A stretch of 64,000 nt of DNA from Halobaculum rubrum (GCF_019880225.1 NZ_CP082284.1:620001-684000), one strand, 5' to 3'. Positions 14,589-24,844 are shown, numbered from the stretch's first letter. The notes: generated from the letters alone by a model not told the origin. Numbers and translations are program-made.

Positions 14589-16994
14589 ATGACCGGGGAG
14601 ATCCGCGCGCTCGACGACCGTACCGTCCGCGAGATCGCCGCGGGCGAGGTCGTCGAGCGCCCCGCCTCCGTCGTGAAGGAACTCGTCGAGAACGCCCTCG
14701 ACGCCGGCGCGTCCAGGGTCGCCGTCGCCGTCGAGAACGGCGGCATCGACGGGATCCGCGTGCGCGACGACGGCGCGGGGATCCCCCCCGAGGAGATACC
14801 GATGGCCGTGGCGAAACACGCCACCAGCAAGCTCGACGGGATGGACGACCTCGATTCGGGCGTCGCCACGCTCGGGTTCCGCGGCGAGGCGCTCTACTCC
14901 GTCGGCGCGGTCGCGGAGCTGACCGTGCGCTCGCGGACCCCGGACGCCACCACCGGTGCCGAGCTGGTCGTCGACCACGGCGACGACGGCGAGGTGAGGC
15001 CGGCGGGCTGTCCCGTTGGCACGACCGTCGAAGTCCGTGATCTGTTCGGGCGCACGCCCGCGCGTCGGAAGTTCCTCAGGACGCCGGCCACGGAGTTCGA
15101 CCGCGTCAGCGCCGTCGTCTCGGCGTACGCGCTCGCGAACCCCGACGTCGCGGTGTCGCTGGAGCACGACGGCCGCGAGGTGTTCGCCTCGCCCGGCGAC
15201 GGGAACCGTCGCTCGGCTGTGCTCGCGGTGTACGGCCGCGAGGTCGCCGAGTCGATGGTGGACGTGGCGTACGAGTCCGACTCCGGGGAGGTGGCCGTCT
15301 CGGGGCTCGTCTCGCACCCCGAGACCACCCGCGCGGGCCGGGAGTACCTCACCACGTACGTGAACGACCGCTGGGTGCGCGACGGCGACCTCCGCGGCGC
15401 CGTCGTCGACGCCTACGGCGGCCAACTCGCCACCGACCGCTACCCCTTCGCCGTCCTGTTCGTCGACGTGCCGGCCGTCGCCGTCGACGTGAACGTCCAC
15501 CCGCGGAAGACGGAGGTGCGCTTCGACGACGACGCCGACGTTGTCGCGACCGTCCGCGAGGCCGTTCGGGCCGCGCTGCTGGAGCACGGCCTCGTTCGAT
15601 CGTCGGCGCCGCGCGGGCGCTCGGCGCCCGACGAGGCCGCCGTCGACCCCGAAGTCGTCGGCGGCGCCGGCACCGACCACGAGCGCGCCGCGAGCGACCG
15701 ACGGGAGGCGGACGGCACCGACGACCCGACCGACGCCGGCAACGCTGCCGACTCCGGCGACAGCCGCGACGACGGTGAAGCCGCCGACGCGACGAGCGCC
15801 GGCGCGGAGACTACCTCCTCCGTGCTCGACGCGTGGGGCGGGTCCGACGCCGCTGGTTCCGAGGATCCGGCCGACGCGCCGACCGACGGCGTGACGCCCG
15901 CCGCCGACGGCGCGGACGCCCCGAGCGACGCGGGTTCGAACGCGTCGGCCGACACGAGCGGAGCCGAGCCGACCGACACGGATACCACGGCCGACGACGA
16001 CGACGCGGCGTGGCGAGTCGACATCGGCGGCGACGCGACCGACCGACCGACGGACCACCCCGAGCGCGGGCGGACGGACGCGACCGCGGGCGGGGCGCCG
16101 TCGCCGCGCGCGTGGCAGTCCGACGGCGACGAGGCGGACGACGGCGACGGAGGGGACAACGACGGGCCGACGGACGGCGTGACCGTCGACACCGGTTCCG
16201 ACTCCGCGGCGTCGACGGCGCCGGACCGGAACCGGAGCCGAACGTGGGGTGCGCCCTCGCAGGCGACGCTCGCGGGCGGCACCACCGACGAGCGGACCGA
16301 ACACGACCGGCTGCCGGCGATGCGCGTGCTCGGCCAGTACGACGACACCTACGTCGTCTGTGAGACCGACGCCGGCCTCGTCCTGCTCGACCAGCACGCG
16401 GCCGACGAGCGCGTCAACTACGAGCGACTCCGGGGCGCCGTCGGCGACGGGGCGCCGACACAGACGCTCGCGACGCCCGTCGAGTTGGAGCTGACCGCCC
16501 GGGAGTCGGAGCTGTTCGAGACGTTCCGCGAGGCGCTGCGCGAGGTCGGGTTCCGCGCGGAGCGGCAGAAGGGCGACGCCGACGATGGAGACGGCGCCGA
16601 CGTGGGTGACCGCAGCGGGAACGACCACGCCGCTGCCCCCCCGAGCCACGCCGTCGCGGTGACGGCGGTCCCGGCGGTGTTCGACGCGACGCTGGACCCG
16701 GACCTGCTGCGGGACGTGCTCGCCGCCTTCGCCGACGAGGTAACCGCCGGCGACCGCCCCGTCTCGGAGGTCGCGGACGCGTTGCTGGCTGATCTGGCGT
16801 GTTACCCGTCGGTTACCGGCAATACCTCGCTCACCGAGGGCAGCGTGGCCGACCTGCTCGACGCGCTCGACGACTGCGAAAACCCCTACGCGTGCCCGCA
16901 CGGCCGTCCGGTGATCGTGGAGTTCGGGCGCGAGGAGATCGAGGAGCGGTTCGAGCGCGACTACCCCGGCCACGGCGAACGACGCGCGGAGTAG
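14589..16994 (+). CDS. mutL: DNA mismatch repair protein MutL, endonuclease type
   Basis: This 801-residue protein has the GHKL ATPase at about 1-335 (E33 and N35 in [15 protein letters not shown] at 59-64, TLGFRGEAL near 94). A very long Asp/Ala/Thr linker (about 355-570) follows, then the C-terminal dimerisation/endonuclease domain with [12 protein letters not shown] from residue 601 and a zinc-site CPHGRP from 769. The nicking site therefore looks intact, as in bacteria without MutH. It would act with MutS, which is not in this window. The linker is longer than is usual for MutL and consistent with halophilic composition. Confidence 0.96.
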   Translation: MTGEIRALDDRTVREIAAGEVVERPASVVKELVENALDAGASRVAVAVENGGIDGIRVRDDGAGIPPEEIPMAVAKHATSKLDGMDDLDSGVATLGFRGEALYSVGAVAELTVRSRTPDATTGAELVVDHGDDGEVRPAGCPVGTTVEVRDLFGRTPARRKFLRTPATEFDRVSAVVSAYALANPDVAVSLEHDGREVFASPGDGNRRSAVLAVYGREVAESMVDVAYESDSGEVAVSGLVSHPETTRAGREYLTTYVNDRWVRDGDLRGAVVDAYGGQLATDRYPFAVLFVDVPAVAVDVNVHPRKTEVRFDDDADVVATVREAVRAALLEHGLVRSSAPRGRSAPDEAAVDPEVVGGAGTDHERAASDRREADGTDDPTDAGNAADSGDSRDDGEAADATSAGAETTSSVLDAWGGSDAAGSEDPADAPTDGVTPAADGADAPSDAGSNASADTSGAEPTDTDTTADDDDAAWRVDIGGDATDRPTDHPERGRTDATAGGAPSPRAWQSDGDEADDGDGGDNDGPTDGVTVDTGSDSAASTAPDRNRSRTWGAPSQATLAGGTTDERTEHDRLPAMRVLGQYDDTYVVCETDAGLVLLDQHAADERVNYERLRGAVGDGAPTQTLATPVELELTARESELFETFREALREVGFRAERQKGDADDGDGADVGDRSGNDHAAAPPSHAVAVTAVPAVFDATLDPDLLRDVLAAFADEVTAGDRPVSEVADALLADLACYPSVTGNTSLTEGSVADLLDALDDCENPYACPHGRPVIVEFGREEIEERFERDYPGHGERRAE

Positions 16995-17109
16995 ACCCGA
17001 ACGGGTCGGACCACCGCGACCGCGACGTCGACGCCGACGGCCGAACGGGGACGATTCGCGGCGAAGCGCTTCCAGACCCTTCTTGGTGGCCCCGGCCGTC
17101 GCCTCGCGC

Positions 17110-18063
17110 ATGACCGATCTCGTCACGTTCGGGGAGACGATGCTGCGGCTCTCACCGCCGCAGGGGACCAGACTGGAGACGACCGAGGAGTTCGACGTGC
17201 GCGTCGGCGGCGCCGAGAGCAACGTCGCCGTCGCGGGCGCGTCGCTGGGGCTGGATTCGGTGTGGCTCTCGAAGCTCCCGCGGTCCCCGTTGGGACGCCG
17301 CGTCGTCGGCGCGCTACGGGCCCACGGCGTCCGCACGGGCGTCGCCTGGGACGACGACGCGCGCCTCGGTACGTACTACCTCGAACACGGCGGCGAGCCC
17401 CGCGGCACGAACGTCGTCTACGACCGCGCCGACTCGGCGGTGACGACGGTGACGCCCGAGGAGCTCCCGTTAGGCGTCCTCGACGACACGACCGCGTTCC
17501 ACACCACGGGGATCACGCCGGCGCTGTCCGAGGCCGCCGCCGAGACGACGCGGGCGGTGCTCGAACGCGCGGAGACCGCGGGGGCCACGACGAGCCTCGA
17601 TCTGAACTACCGGAGCAAGCTGTGGAGCCACGCGGAGGCCCGAGCGACGCTGACGGGCCTGTTCGAGCACGTCGACGCGCTGTTCGTCGCGAAGCGGGAC
17701 GCCGAGACGGTGCTCGACCGCGACGGCGAGGCCGTCGAGATCGCCCACGGGCTGGCGACCGACTTCGACCTCGAGACGGTCGTCGTCACTCGGGGCGACA
17801 GCGGCGCGCTCGCGCTCCGCGACGACGAGGTGTTCGAACAACCGGTGTACGAGGCCGACACGCTCGACGCCATCGGCACCGGCGACGCGTTCGTCGGCGG
17901 CTTCCTCTCGAAGCGCTGCGATGGCGGAAGCGTCGACGAGGCGCTGGAGTGGGGCGCCGCGACCGCGTCGCTCAAGCGGACGATCGCCGGCGATCTCGCG
18001 GTCGTCACTCCGGCGGAGGTCGAGCGAGTGATCGACGAGAGGGACGGCGGCATCTCGCGGTGA
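17110..18063 (+). CDS. kdgK: PfkB-family sugar kinase, probable KDG kinase
   Basis: A 317-residue ribokinase-family protein. It begins [15 protein letters not shown] with the [15 protein letters not shown] substrate block, has [11 protein letters not shown] in the middle and the ATP/anion-hole motif GTGDAF at 256-261 (catalytic Asp259). The 2-keto-3-deoxygluconate kinases share [14 protein letters not shown] and the overall length, so KDG phosphorylation in the haloarchaeal semi-phosphorylative Entner-Doudoroff route is the best assignment. A fructokinase or another PfkB kinase is the main alternative. The ATG at 17110 fits the family start. Confidence 0.82.
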   Translation: MTDLVTFGETMLRLSPPQGTRLETTEEFDVRVGGAESNVAVAGASLGLDSVWLSKLPRSPLGRRVVGALRAHGVRTGVAWDDDARLGTYYLEHGGEPRGTNVVYDRADSAVTTVTPEELPLGVLDDTTAFHTTGITPALSEAAAETTRAVLERAETAGATTSLDLNYRSKLWSHAEARATLTGLFEHVDALFVAKRDAETVLDRDGEAVEIAHGLATDFDLETVVVTRGDSGALALRDDEVFEQPVYEADTLDAIGTGDAFVGGFLSKRCDGGSVDEALEWGAATASLKRTIAGDLAVVTPAEVERVIDERDGGISR

Positions 18064-18114
18064 AACCGACGGTCCGATCCCGGGGAGCGGACGACCGGAC
18101 GGGGACTCCGACGC

Positions 18115-18795
18115 TCACGGGCGTCGGGAGCCGCGGCCGCGCGTCGACCGGCGTCGTGGTGCGCCCTCGGCGTCGGTCGTGCCGTCGTCGCTCGCGTGCT
18201 CCAACGCGGTCGCGTACGCCTCCCTGACCGCCGAGAACGCCTCCCGACTCCCGCCCTGGTCCGGGTGGGTCTCCTTCACCTTCTCGCGGTAGGCCCCTTC
18301 GACGGCCTCCTGGTCGGCGGTCGTCGGCAACTCGAGGGTGTCGAACGCGGCGGCGACCGCGCTCGACGCCGCCGGTTCGGGTCCGAGGTGAACGTCGGCT
18401 ACCTCGAACGGGAGCCGGCGACCGAGGTGGCGCCCGGGCATCTCGTGTTCACAGAGGATCACGCGATCGGTGCGCTCCTCGTCGTCCCGGATCGTGAAGT
18501 ACGCGTGCACGTCGAAGGTGAGGGCCACGTTCCGCTCGGGCAGATAGAAGGCGACACGGGTTCCGTCGAGTTCGACGTCCTCAAGGAACCGCTCGTCGAT
18601 CCGGCGGAGGTACTCGCGGATCTCGGCCGCTCGGCGGAGCGACCCCTGGTCGGGGCCGCCGGAACGCGCCGGCGGATCGGGGAACAGTCGGTTCGCCGCG
18701 AGGAAGACACTCGCGACGCCGGCGGAGGCGACCACGCCGGCAGCGACGCCCCACACGAGCCACCCCGGCAGCGCCGCGAGCCACTCACCGAACAC
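18115..18795 (-). CDS. Membrane-anchored J-domain protein
   Basis: The 226-residue protein has an N-terminal transmembrane helix (about 12-36) and a middle domain of unknown type (about 55-145). A J-domain-like C-terminal part (about 150-210) includes DQEAVEGAYREKVKETHPDQ, which keeps the HPD tripeptide needed to stimulate Hsp70. It ends in an Arg-rich tail. It would recruit DnaK to the membrane; partner and substrate are unknown. The frame starts at a GTG (18795); other starts nearby are possible. Confidence 0.8.
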   Translation of the reverse strand: MFGEWLAALPGWLVWGVAAGVVASAGVASVFLAANRLFPDPPARSGGPDQGSLRRAAEIREYLRRIDERFLEDVELDGTRVAFYLPERNVALTFDVHAYFTIRDDEERTDRVILCEHEMPGRHLGRRLPFEVADVHLGPEPAASSAVAAAFDTLELPTTADQEAVEGAYREKVKETHPDQGGSREAFSAVREAYATALEHASDDGTTDAEGAPRRRSTRGRGSRRP

Positions 18796-18960
18796 ACCCG
18801 CGATTGGCGACGACCGCTATTGAACCCCTCGCCGCCGGCCGGGTCGAGCGGTCCGTCACGACCGCGATCGGACTGGACCTGGCGGATCGACCAGCTATCG
18901 CTCGGGGGACGAGCAGCGCGATCGAGAAGGGAGCGACCGGTCGTGTCGACGCGGCCGGCT

Positions 18961-19221
18961 TCAGATCATCCCGTTGTCCTTCAGCCCCTCGATGACGTCG
19001 TCGACGAGCGTCTCGACGTCCTCGTAAGGGAACTCCTGACTGGAGCCCAGCTTCGCGGCCAGCTCCATCGCGGTGACCGAGAAGTCGCCGGACTCGAACT
19101 TCGTCCCCGGGCCCTGCGGCAGCGCGGGCACGAGGTCCATCTGGCTCGACACCGGGAAGTCGGCGCCGGAGAACGCGTCTGTGAACTGCTCGCGGAGGTC
19201 GGCCTCGACGTCGTCGGACAT
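18961..19221 (-). CDS. MTH865-like family protein
   Basis: An acidic 86-residue protein beginning MSDDVEADLREQFTDAF, with SGADFPVSSQMDLVPALP and a C-terminal helix (YEDVETLVDDVIEGL). This matches the small EF-hand-like MTH865 family (PF07747) of archaea, whose role is unknown. The ATG at 19221 gives the family start; an alternative ATG lies two codons upstream. It is divergent from the M42 peptidase gene and separated from it by 127 bp. Confidence 0.85.
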   Translation of the reverse strand: MSDDVEADLREQFTDAFSGADFPVSSQMDLVPALPQGPGTKFESGDFSVTAMELAAKLGSSQEFPYEDVETLVDDVIEGLKDNGMI

Positions 19222-19348
19222 ACGCATACAGCGGGGCGATGGCCGCAAAAACGTTCCGGAACCACGGAGAACTCCGGGAGAGTTTTCACAGCCGGCGGTC
19301 CGGGCCGGAACCCCGGCGATTAATCCAGACCGGGCCGAACGTGCGTCC

Positions 19349-20401
19349 ATGGCGTTCGATTTCGACTTCGACCTGCTTCGCGAGTTGACCGAGGCCAGCG
19401 GCGTGCCCGGCTACGAGGACCGCGTCCGCGACCGCGTTCGCACGGTGTTCGAGGACGCCGTCGACGAGGTCCGCACCGACGCGATGGGCAACGTGATCGG
19501 CACCGTCGAGGGCAGCGGCGACTACGAGGTCGCCGTCGCCGCCCACATGGACGAGATCGGGTTCATGGTGAAGCACGTCACCGACGACGGCTTCCTCAAG
19601 GTCGACGCGCTCGGCGGCTGGGACCCCCGCGTGCTGCGCGCCCAGCGCGTCCGCGTCCACACCCAGCAGGGCGACCTCACGGGAGTCATCGGCTCGGTGC
19701 CGCCGCACACGCTCTCCGAGGAGGAGCGCGAGAAGGACGACGCCGTCGAGGACGTCGTCATCGATCTCGGGCGCGAGGCCGAGGTGGTCGAGGAGATCGT
19801 CTCGGTCGGCGACCTCGTGACGATGGAGCAGTCGACGGTGCAGATGGGCGACACGGTCACCGGGAAGGCGCTCGACGACCGCGTGTGCCTGTTCGCGATG
19901 CTGGAGTCCGCCCGCGAGCTGGAGGACCCGGAGGCGACGGTCCACTTCTGCGCGACGGTGCAGGAGGAGGTCGGCCTGCGCGGCGCGCAGGCGCTGGGCG
20001 TCGACGTGGACCCGGACCTGGCGGTCGCGCTCGACGTGACGATCGCCTCGGACACCGCCGGCGTCGCCGAGGACAAGCAGGTGACCCGGCTGGGCGACGG
20101 CGCGGCAGTGAAACTGAAGGACAGCTCGGTGATCACGAACCCGAAGGTGACACGGCGCCTGCGCGACGTGGCCGAGGCCGAAGGGATCGAGCACCAACTC
20201 GAGGTGCTTCCCGCGGGGGGCACCGACACCGCCGCCTTCCAGAAGGCGAACGGCGCGAAGCCGGTCGGCGCCGTGTCGATCCCGACGCGGTACCTCCACA
20301 CCGTCACCGAGACCGCCCACGGCGAGGACGTCCGCTCGACGATCGACCTGTTGACGGCGTTCCTCGCCAGCGAGGACGGCAGCCACGACTACTCGCTGTG
20401 A
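19349..20401 (+). CDS. M42 family metallo-aminopeptidase (TET-like)
   Basis: A 350-residue cytosolic dinuclear-metal peptidase, of the family that forms TET dodecamers and removes N-terminal residues from peptides. The first metal ligand is His66 in AAHMDEIGFMV. The catalytic Glu pair is in QEEVGLRGA (near 206), Asp in ALDVTIASDT, and the last His in IPTRYLHT. Length and order match the family. The ATG at 19349 precedes AFDFDFDLLRELTEASGVPG, the usual opening. Confidence 0.94.
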   Translation: MAFDFDFDLLRELTEASGVPGYEDRVRDRVRTVFEDAVDEVRTDAMGNVIGTVEGSGDYEVAVAAHMDEIGFMVKHVTDDGFLKVDALGGWDPRVLRAQRVRVHTQQGDLTGVIGSVPPHTLSEEEREKDDAVEDVVIDLGREAEVVEEIVSVGDLVTMEQSTVQMGDTVTGKALDDRVCLFAMLESARELEDPEATVHFCATVQEEVGLRGAQALGVDVDPDLAVALDVTIASDTAGVAEDKQVTRLGDGAAVKLKDSSVITNPKVTRRLRDVAEAEGIEHQLEVLPAGGTDTAAFQKANGAKPVGAVSIPTRYLHTVTETAHGEDVRSTIDLLTAFLASEDGSHDYSL

Positions 20402-20806
20402 GTCGACGGCAAAGCTCGCGGTGAGACGGCTGTCGAAGGGACCAGCCCGAGGACCCGCCCGATCACGACGCGAGTTCGGAGCGGTCCCCCCTGAGGGAGC
20501 CGCTCCCGGTCGGAGAACCGACCGTCGTGTGCCTCTCGTTCCCTCCCGCTCCCCGCCTCCGAATTCGGTGTCCCGGTGTTGTATCTATCGGAACGCCGAC
20601 ACTATATGCCAGACGGCTATCCGGTAGATCTCGGATACCGACACGGTTCGTGTTGACCCTCCGCCGTCCCGCGAACACGCGTCGATGGTGTCGGCCCGCC
20701 GGCAGCGACGGCGAGACGCCGGTGAGAACACGGGAGGTGTCGTGGCAGTTACTTGCGAGGTGGAGCGGAACGCAACGGGGACCGAACCGGGCGCAAGCGC
20801 GAGGCG
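20402..20806. other. 405-bp spacer, no gene recognised
   Basis: The M42 gene and the halocyanin gene converge here. Two adjacent hairpins lie at 20478-20524. A less GC-rich block at about 20570-20650 contains a TATA-like string (ctatatgcc) and a 6-bp inverted repeat (tatccg ... cggata). The ORFs seen are Arg/Pro-rich and unconvincing. A small RNA is possible but not shown. Confidence 0.5.
20478..20524. terminator. Two adjacent hairpins after the M42 gene
   Basis: The stems are ggagcgg/ccgctcc (20478-20484 with 20500-20506), then cggtcgg/ccgaccg with tetraloop AGAA (20507-20513 with 20518-20524). They lie 76 bp after the stop of the M42 gene. Termination or 3'-end protection is an inference. 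Confidence 0.4.
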
Positions 20807-21373
20807 CTACTCCTCGGGCGGCTCGTAGTCGCCGCCGTACTTCGTGAAGAAGAACGCGAGGCCGAGCGTCGACACCATCGCGATGAAGGAGGCGATGCCG
20901 AGGCTCTTCGCGGAGTCGGGCACCTCCGGGGGGCCGGCGGCCGTCGGCTCGGGGGTCGGGAGCTGTTCGACGACCTCGACGGTGCCGACCATTCCGAGCG
21001 ACTGGTGGGGCGCGCAGTAGTACTCGTAGGTGCCGGTCGTCTCGAAGGTGAACTCCGTCGAGAAGCCCTCGTCCTCCAGCGGCTCGTGGCCGCCCCACGA
21101 GGCGCCCTCGGGCTGGCTGTCGACGATGATGTTGTGGCCGTTCGACACCCAGTCGAACGTGACGGTCGTTCCCGGAGTCACGTACAGGGGTTCGTTAGTT
21201 CCGGGCGTGTACAGCAGCCCGTCGCTCCCGGCGCCGACCTCGACGGTTCCCTCGCCGTCCGCGGTCGCCTGTGCGGCTGCGGTTCCGGCGCCCGCCGCGA
21301 CCGCGCCCGCGGCGGCGGTCGCGCCCGCCGCCCCCCGGATGAAGCTCCGGCGGCTGAGCGTGTCGTCTTCCAT
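20807..21373 (-). CDS. Halocyanin-like blue copper protein
   Basis: This 188-residue protein has a Tat signal (RRSFIRG, residues 8-14, followed by an Ala-rich core), so it is exported folded. The type I copper site is intact: His80 (NGHNI), Cys120 and His123 (YYCAPH), Met128. After a Pro/Thr linker it ends in a transmembrane helix (about 157-178) and a short charged tail. It would carry electrons on the outer membrane face between respiratory complexes. The ATG at 21373 gives the complete Tat signal. Confidence 0.92.
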   Translation of the reverse strand: MEDDTLSRRSFIRGAAGATAAAGAVAAGAGTAAAQATADGEGTVEVGAGSDGLLYTPGTNEPLYVTPGTTVTFDWVSNGHNIIVDSQPEGASWGGHEPLEDEGFSTEFTFETTGTYEYYCAPHQSLGMVGTVEVVEQLPTPEPTAAGPPEVPDSAKSLGIASFIAMVSTLGLAFFFTKYGGDYEPPEE

Positions 21374-21563
21374 GCTCGCGGCTAGGCGTGTCCCGAACCT
21401 ATATCCGTCGATCGAATCCGTGTCGGCGGACGGCGCGGCGGCGGTGCGGATGCGGTCGCGGGAGCGGTACAGAAGCGGTCGCTGAAGCGGTGCGGAAGTC
21501 ACTGGCAGTTGTTCCGCGAGCGAGGCCGAAGGCCGAGCGAGCGGCCCTTTTGGCATGAACGGG

Positions 21564-21620
21564 TTTTAGGGGGGTTCGACGAGCGAGCGAACGGAGTGAG
21601 CGAGGAGGACCCCCCTAAAA
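21564..21620. repeat. Inverted repeat with 11-bp arms behind a glycosyltransferase gene
   Basis: The arms ttttagggggg (21564-21574) and cccccctaaaa (21610-21620) flank 35 bp of 'gagcgagcgaacggagtgagcgagg' type sequence, a composition seen in other spacers here. The right arm is 5 bp past the stop of the glycosyltransferase gene. It may be a terminator for that gene or an inserted repeat. Confidence 0.65.
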
Positions 21621-21625
21621 GAGGT

Positions 21626-22687
21626 TCAGAGCCAGCCGTACCCGTCGATCGCCGCCTCGTAGCAGTCCACCCACTCGTCGAGCACCTCGTCGTGGTCGAA
21701 GCCGGCGAACCCGTCGTTCCGTTCCCACTCCGGGAGGTCGCCACAGGCGACGATCTCGTCGGCCAGTTCCTGCGGCGAGGTGACCAGCCGACCGCGGTCG
21801 AGCCCCTCGACGAGCTCGTGTGCCGAGGAGCCTGCCTGGTACTCCACGATGCCGACGCAGCCGCACGCCAACGCCCACAGCAGCTCGGTCGCGAACGGCT
21901 CGTAGGTGGCCGTCTGCGCGAACACGTGCGAGCCCTTGAGCACCGGGACGAACTCTTCGTCGTCGAGATCGCCGAGGAAGTGCACGCGGTCGTCGATCCG
22001 GAGGTCCGCGGCCATCCGCTCGGCGTCGCCGCGGGCGGGACCGTCGCCGACGACCGCCGCGCGCCAGTCGCGGTCGCGCAGCTCCGCCAGCGCGAGGAGG
22101 AACTCGCCGACGTTCGCGTCGTCGTCGAGAGCGCGCGCCCACACCATGTCGAAGCGATCGTCGGCGTCGGCCGAGCGAACCAGATCGACGTCGATGCTCT
22201 CGGGGATCACGCGGACGTTCACGTCGCTGGCGCCGTGCTCGCGAACGGCCGTGCGAACCGTCTCGGAGGGAGCGATCACGTGGTCCGCGCGCGTCGCCGC
22301 CTTTCGGTACCTGCGGCCGGAGCCGCGCTCGGGGTCCCGCTCCCACCAGTCGAGGACGAGCGGGACCCGCAGCATCGCGGCGGTCGTCTTCGCGGTCGTC
22401 GCGTGTCCCGGCGGGACGGAGACGGCGTGGACCAGATCCGGGTCGACGCGGCGGAGGACGAACGGGAGCTTCGACCGGAAGCGCCCCGGCGAGGGGCGCT
22501 CGGTGACCGCGTGGTGCTCGATCCCGTCCTGTTCGAACTGGCCGATCTCGCCGCCCCACCACTGCGCGCACAGCCAGTGGACGTCGTGGCCGCGGGCGGC
22601 GAGGTCGGCGGCGACGCGACGCGTCCGACGGACCGCGGGTGTGTCCCGCGTTGCGACCGTGTCCATCGAAACCACCGCGACGCGCAT
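21626..22687 (-). CDS. Glycosyltransferase, GT4-like
   Basis: A 353-residue GT-B fold protein. The N-terminal half includes VATRDTPAVRRTRRVAADLAARGHDVHWLCA; the C-terminal nucleotide-sugar half includes VRVIPESIDVDLV, AVVGDGPARGDAERM, HFLGDLDDEEFVPVL and YEPFATELLWALACGC, the E(x7)E-type donor site of GT4 enzymes. No membrane segment is seen. It probably adds a sugar to a lipid-linked or exopolysaccharide acceptor; no pathway neighbours help. The start at 22687 is standard. Confidence 0.88.
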   Translation of the reverse strand: MRVAVVSMDTVATRDTPAVRRTRRVAADLAARGHDVHWLCAQWWGGEIGQFEQDGIEHHAVTERPSPGRFRSKLPFVLRRVDPDLVHAVSVPPGHATTAKTTAAMLRVPLVLDWWERDPERGSGRRYRKAATRADHVIAPSETVRTAVREHGASDVNVRVIPESIDVDLVRSADADDRFDMVWARALDDDANVGEFLLALAELRDRDWRAAVVGDGPARGDAERMAADLRIDDRVHFLGDLDDEEFVPVLKGSHVFAQTATYEPFATELLWALACGCVGIVEYQAGSSAHELVEGLDRGRLVTSPQELADEIVACGDLPEWERNDGFAGFDHDEVLDEWVDCYEAAIDGYGWL

Positions 22688-22841
22688 GTGCGATGGGCTA
22701 CCGGTTGGTGAATAAAAAGGGAGGCGATACTCCCCGGGGTCATCGATCGCCGGCGGTGGTCGTCTCCCGGCGCGCCGCTCGCCCGTCCGAACCCCTTCGC
22801 CGACCCGAACGTTTTCGATGCGCGCCCGGGACTACTACGTC

Positions 22842-24695
22842 ATGACCGACCCGACGTACGACATCGAGCGGTACCTGAACGTTCGCTCGGCCCACAGCGC
22901 CGCGTTCGCCCCGGACGGCACCCTCGCGTTCCTGATGGACACCACCGGCACGCCGCAGGTGTGGAGCCTCGAGGAGCCGGGCGCCTGGCCCGAGCAGCAC
23001 ACCTTCGACGAGGAGCGCGTCACGTTCGTGGACTGGTCGCCCGAGCGCCGCGAACTCGCCTTCGGGATGGACGAGGGCGGGAACGAACGAATGCAGTTGT
23101 TCCGGCTCGATCCCGACAGCGGAGTCGTCACCGAGCTGACCGGGATGCCCGAGGCGAAACACCGCTGGGGCGGCTGGTCCGACGACGGCGAGCGGTTCGC
23201 GTTCGCCTCGAACCGCCGCGACGAGTCCGTCTTCGACGTGTACGTACAGGAACGCGACGAGACCGGGGACGAGGCCGAGTTGGTGTACGAGGGCGACGGG
23301 TGGCTCTCGGTGGCGGGGTGGTCGCCCGACGACACGCGGCTGCTCGTCCACGAGGCTCGCGGGAGCTTCGATCACGACCTGCACGTGCTCGACATCGGGA
23401 CCGGCGAACTCACCCACCTCACCCCCCACACGACCGACGCGCGCTTCCAGAGCCCGGAGTGGGCGCCCGACGGCGACAGCGTGTACGTGTGCACGGATCA
23501 CGCCTCGGACACGCTCCGGCTGGAGCGCATCTCCCTCGGGAGCGGGGGCGATGGCGACGGGGACGGACCCGACGGCGACGGCGAGACGCTGGGCGACCTG
23601 TTCGTCGTCGAGGACGGCGGCGAGTGGAACGTCGACGGCGTCGTCGTCGACGAGGACACCAATCGCGTCGCCTACTCGCGCAACGTCGACGGCTACACGG
23701 AGATCACGGTCGGCGAGTTCACCGCGCGCGACCGGATCGACCCGTTCGTCGAGCCGGAGCTCCCGAAGTGCGTCGCCGGCGGCGCATCCTTCGGCCCCGA
23801 CGCCGACCGACTGGCCGTCACCGTCACCGGCAGCACCGTCAACACGAACACGTACGTCGTGGACGTGACGTCCGGCGAAGCGGCGCGGTGGACCCACGCC
23901 GCGACCGCGGGGATCCCCGAGGAGACGTTCGTCGAGCCGGAGTTGGTCCACTACCCCACCTTCGACGGCCGCGAGATCCCCGCGTTCTTCTCGACCCCCG
24001 ACGACGCGCCCGCGGGCGACACACCCGTCGTCGTCGACATCCACGGCGGCCCCGAAAGCCAGCGCCGCCCGTCGTTCAACGCCGTCAAGCAGTACTTCCT
24101 CAACAACGGCTACGCCGTGTTCGAGCCCAACGTCCGCGGATCCTCGGGGTACGGGAAGGCGTACGCCCACCTCGACGACGTGGAGAGCCGGATGGACTCG
24201 GTCGCGGACATCGAGGCGGCCGTCGAGTGGCTCCACGACCACCCCGCGGTCGATCCCGAGCGGATCGTCGCGATGGGCGGCAGCTACGGCGGCTTCATGG
24301 TGCTCTCGGCGATGACCGAGTACCCGGAGCTGTGGGCCGCCGGGATCGACATCGTCGGCATCGCCAGCTTCGTGACGTTCCTCGAGAACACCGGCGACTG
24401 GCGCCGCGAACTGCGCGAGGCCGAGTACGGCAGCCTGGAGGACGACCGGGAGTTCCTCGAGTCCGTCTCGCCGATCAACCACGCCCACGAGATCGCCGCG
24501 CCGCTGTTCGTCCTCCACGGCGCGAACGACCCGCGGGTTCCCGTCGGCGAGGCCGAGCAGATCGTCGAGGAGGCGAGCGAACACGTCCCCACACGGAAGC
24601 TGATCTTCGAGGACGAGGGGCACGGCTTCTCGAAGCTGGAAAACAGGATCGAGGCGTACCGCGCGATCGTCGAGTTCCTCCAGGAACACGTGTGA
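22842..24695 (+). CDS. S9 family serine peptidase (prolyl oligopeptidase type)
   Basis: The 617-residue protein has an N-terminal beta-propeller (about 1-370, repeats of the type AFAPDGTLAFLMD, GWSDDGERFAFAS, EWAPDGDSVYV). A C-terminal alpha/beta hydrolase follows, with nucleophile Ser481 in GGSYGGF, Asp563 in HGANDPRVP and His594 in GHGF. It resembles acylaminoacyl-peptidases/dipeptidyl peptidases that cleave short peptides. No signal peptide is seen, so it acts in the cytosol. An in-frame ATG at 22818 is possible; 22842 gives the family-like start MTDPTYDIERYL. Confidence 0.93.
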   Translation: MTDPTYDIERYLNVRSAHSAAFAPDGTLAFLMDTTGTPQVWSLEEPGAWPEQHTFDEERVTFVDWSPERRELAFGMDEGGNERMQLFRLDPDSGVVTELTGMPEAKHRWGGWSDDGERFAFASNRRDESVFDVYVQERDETGDEAELVYEGDGWLSVAGWSPDDTRLLVHEARGSFDHDLHVLDIGTGELTHLTPHTTDARFQSPEWAPDGDSVYVCTDHASDTLRLERISLGSGGDGDGDGPDGDGETLGDLFVVEDGGEWNVDGVVVDEDTNRVAYSRNVDGYTEITVGEFTARDRIDPFVEPELPKCVAGGASFGPDADRLAVTVTGSTVNTNTYVVDVTSGEAARWTHAATAGIPEETFVEPELVHYPTFDGREIPAFFSTPDDAPAGDTPVVVDIHGGPESQRRPSFNAVKQYFLNNGYAVFEPNVRGSSGYGKAYAHLDDVESRMDSVADIEAAVEWLHDHPAVDPERIVAMGGSYGGFMVLSAMTEYPELWAAGIDIVGIASFVTFLENTGDWRRELREAEYGSLEDDREFLESVSPINHAHEIAAPLFVLHGANDPRVPVGEAEQIVEEASEHVPTRKLIFEDEGHGFSKLENRIEAYRAIVEFLQEHV

Positions 24696-24844
24696 GCTCG
24701 ACGGTGCGGGGACGTGGCAGCGACTGCGGTACGCGCAACCGGAGAGCGTCGACCGATCCGGGTCCCTTCGGGCTGTCAAACCATCGCAGGCATGCAGACG
24801 AATGAGTTATCTCTTTGCGATCCATCAGATGACTTGAACGATCG

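Noticed and set aside
13818-17336. A 1172-codon open frame on the minus strand
   Set aside because: Only its last 196 codons (from the ATG at 14408) look like a protein. The rest is Arg/Val-rich and antisense to mutL, a normal effect of high GC.
20421-20627. 68-codon ORF in the M42-halocyanin spacer
   Set aside because: Arg/Pro/Ser-rich composition, unlike the acidic proteins of this genome, and it crosses the two hairpins.
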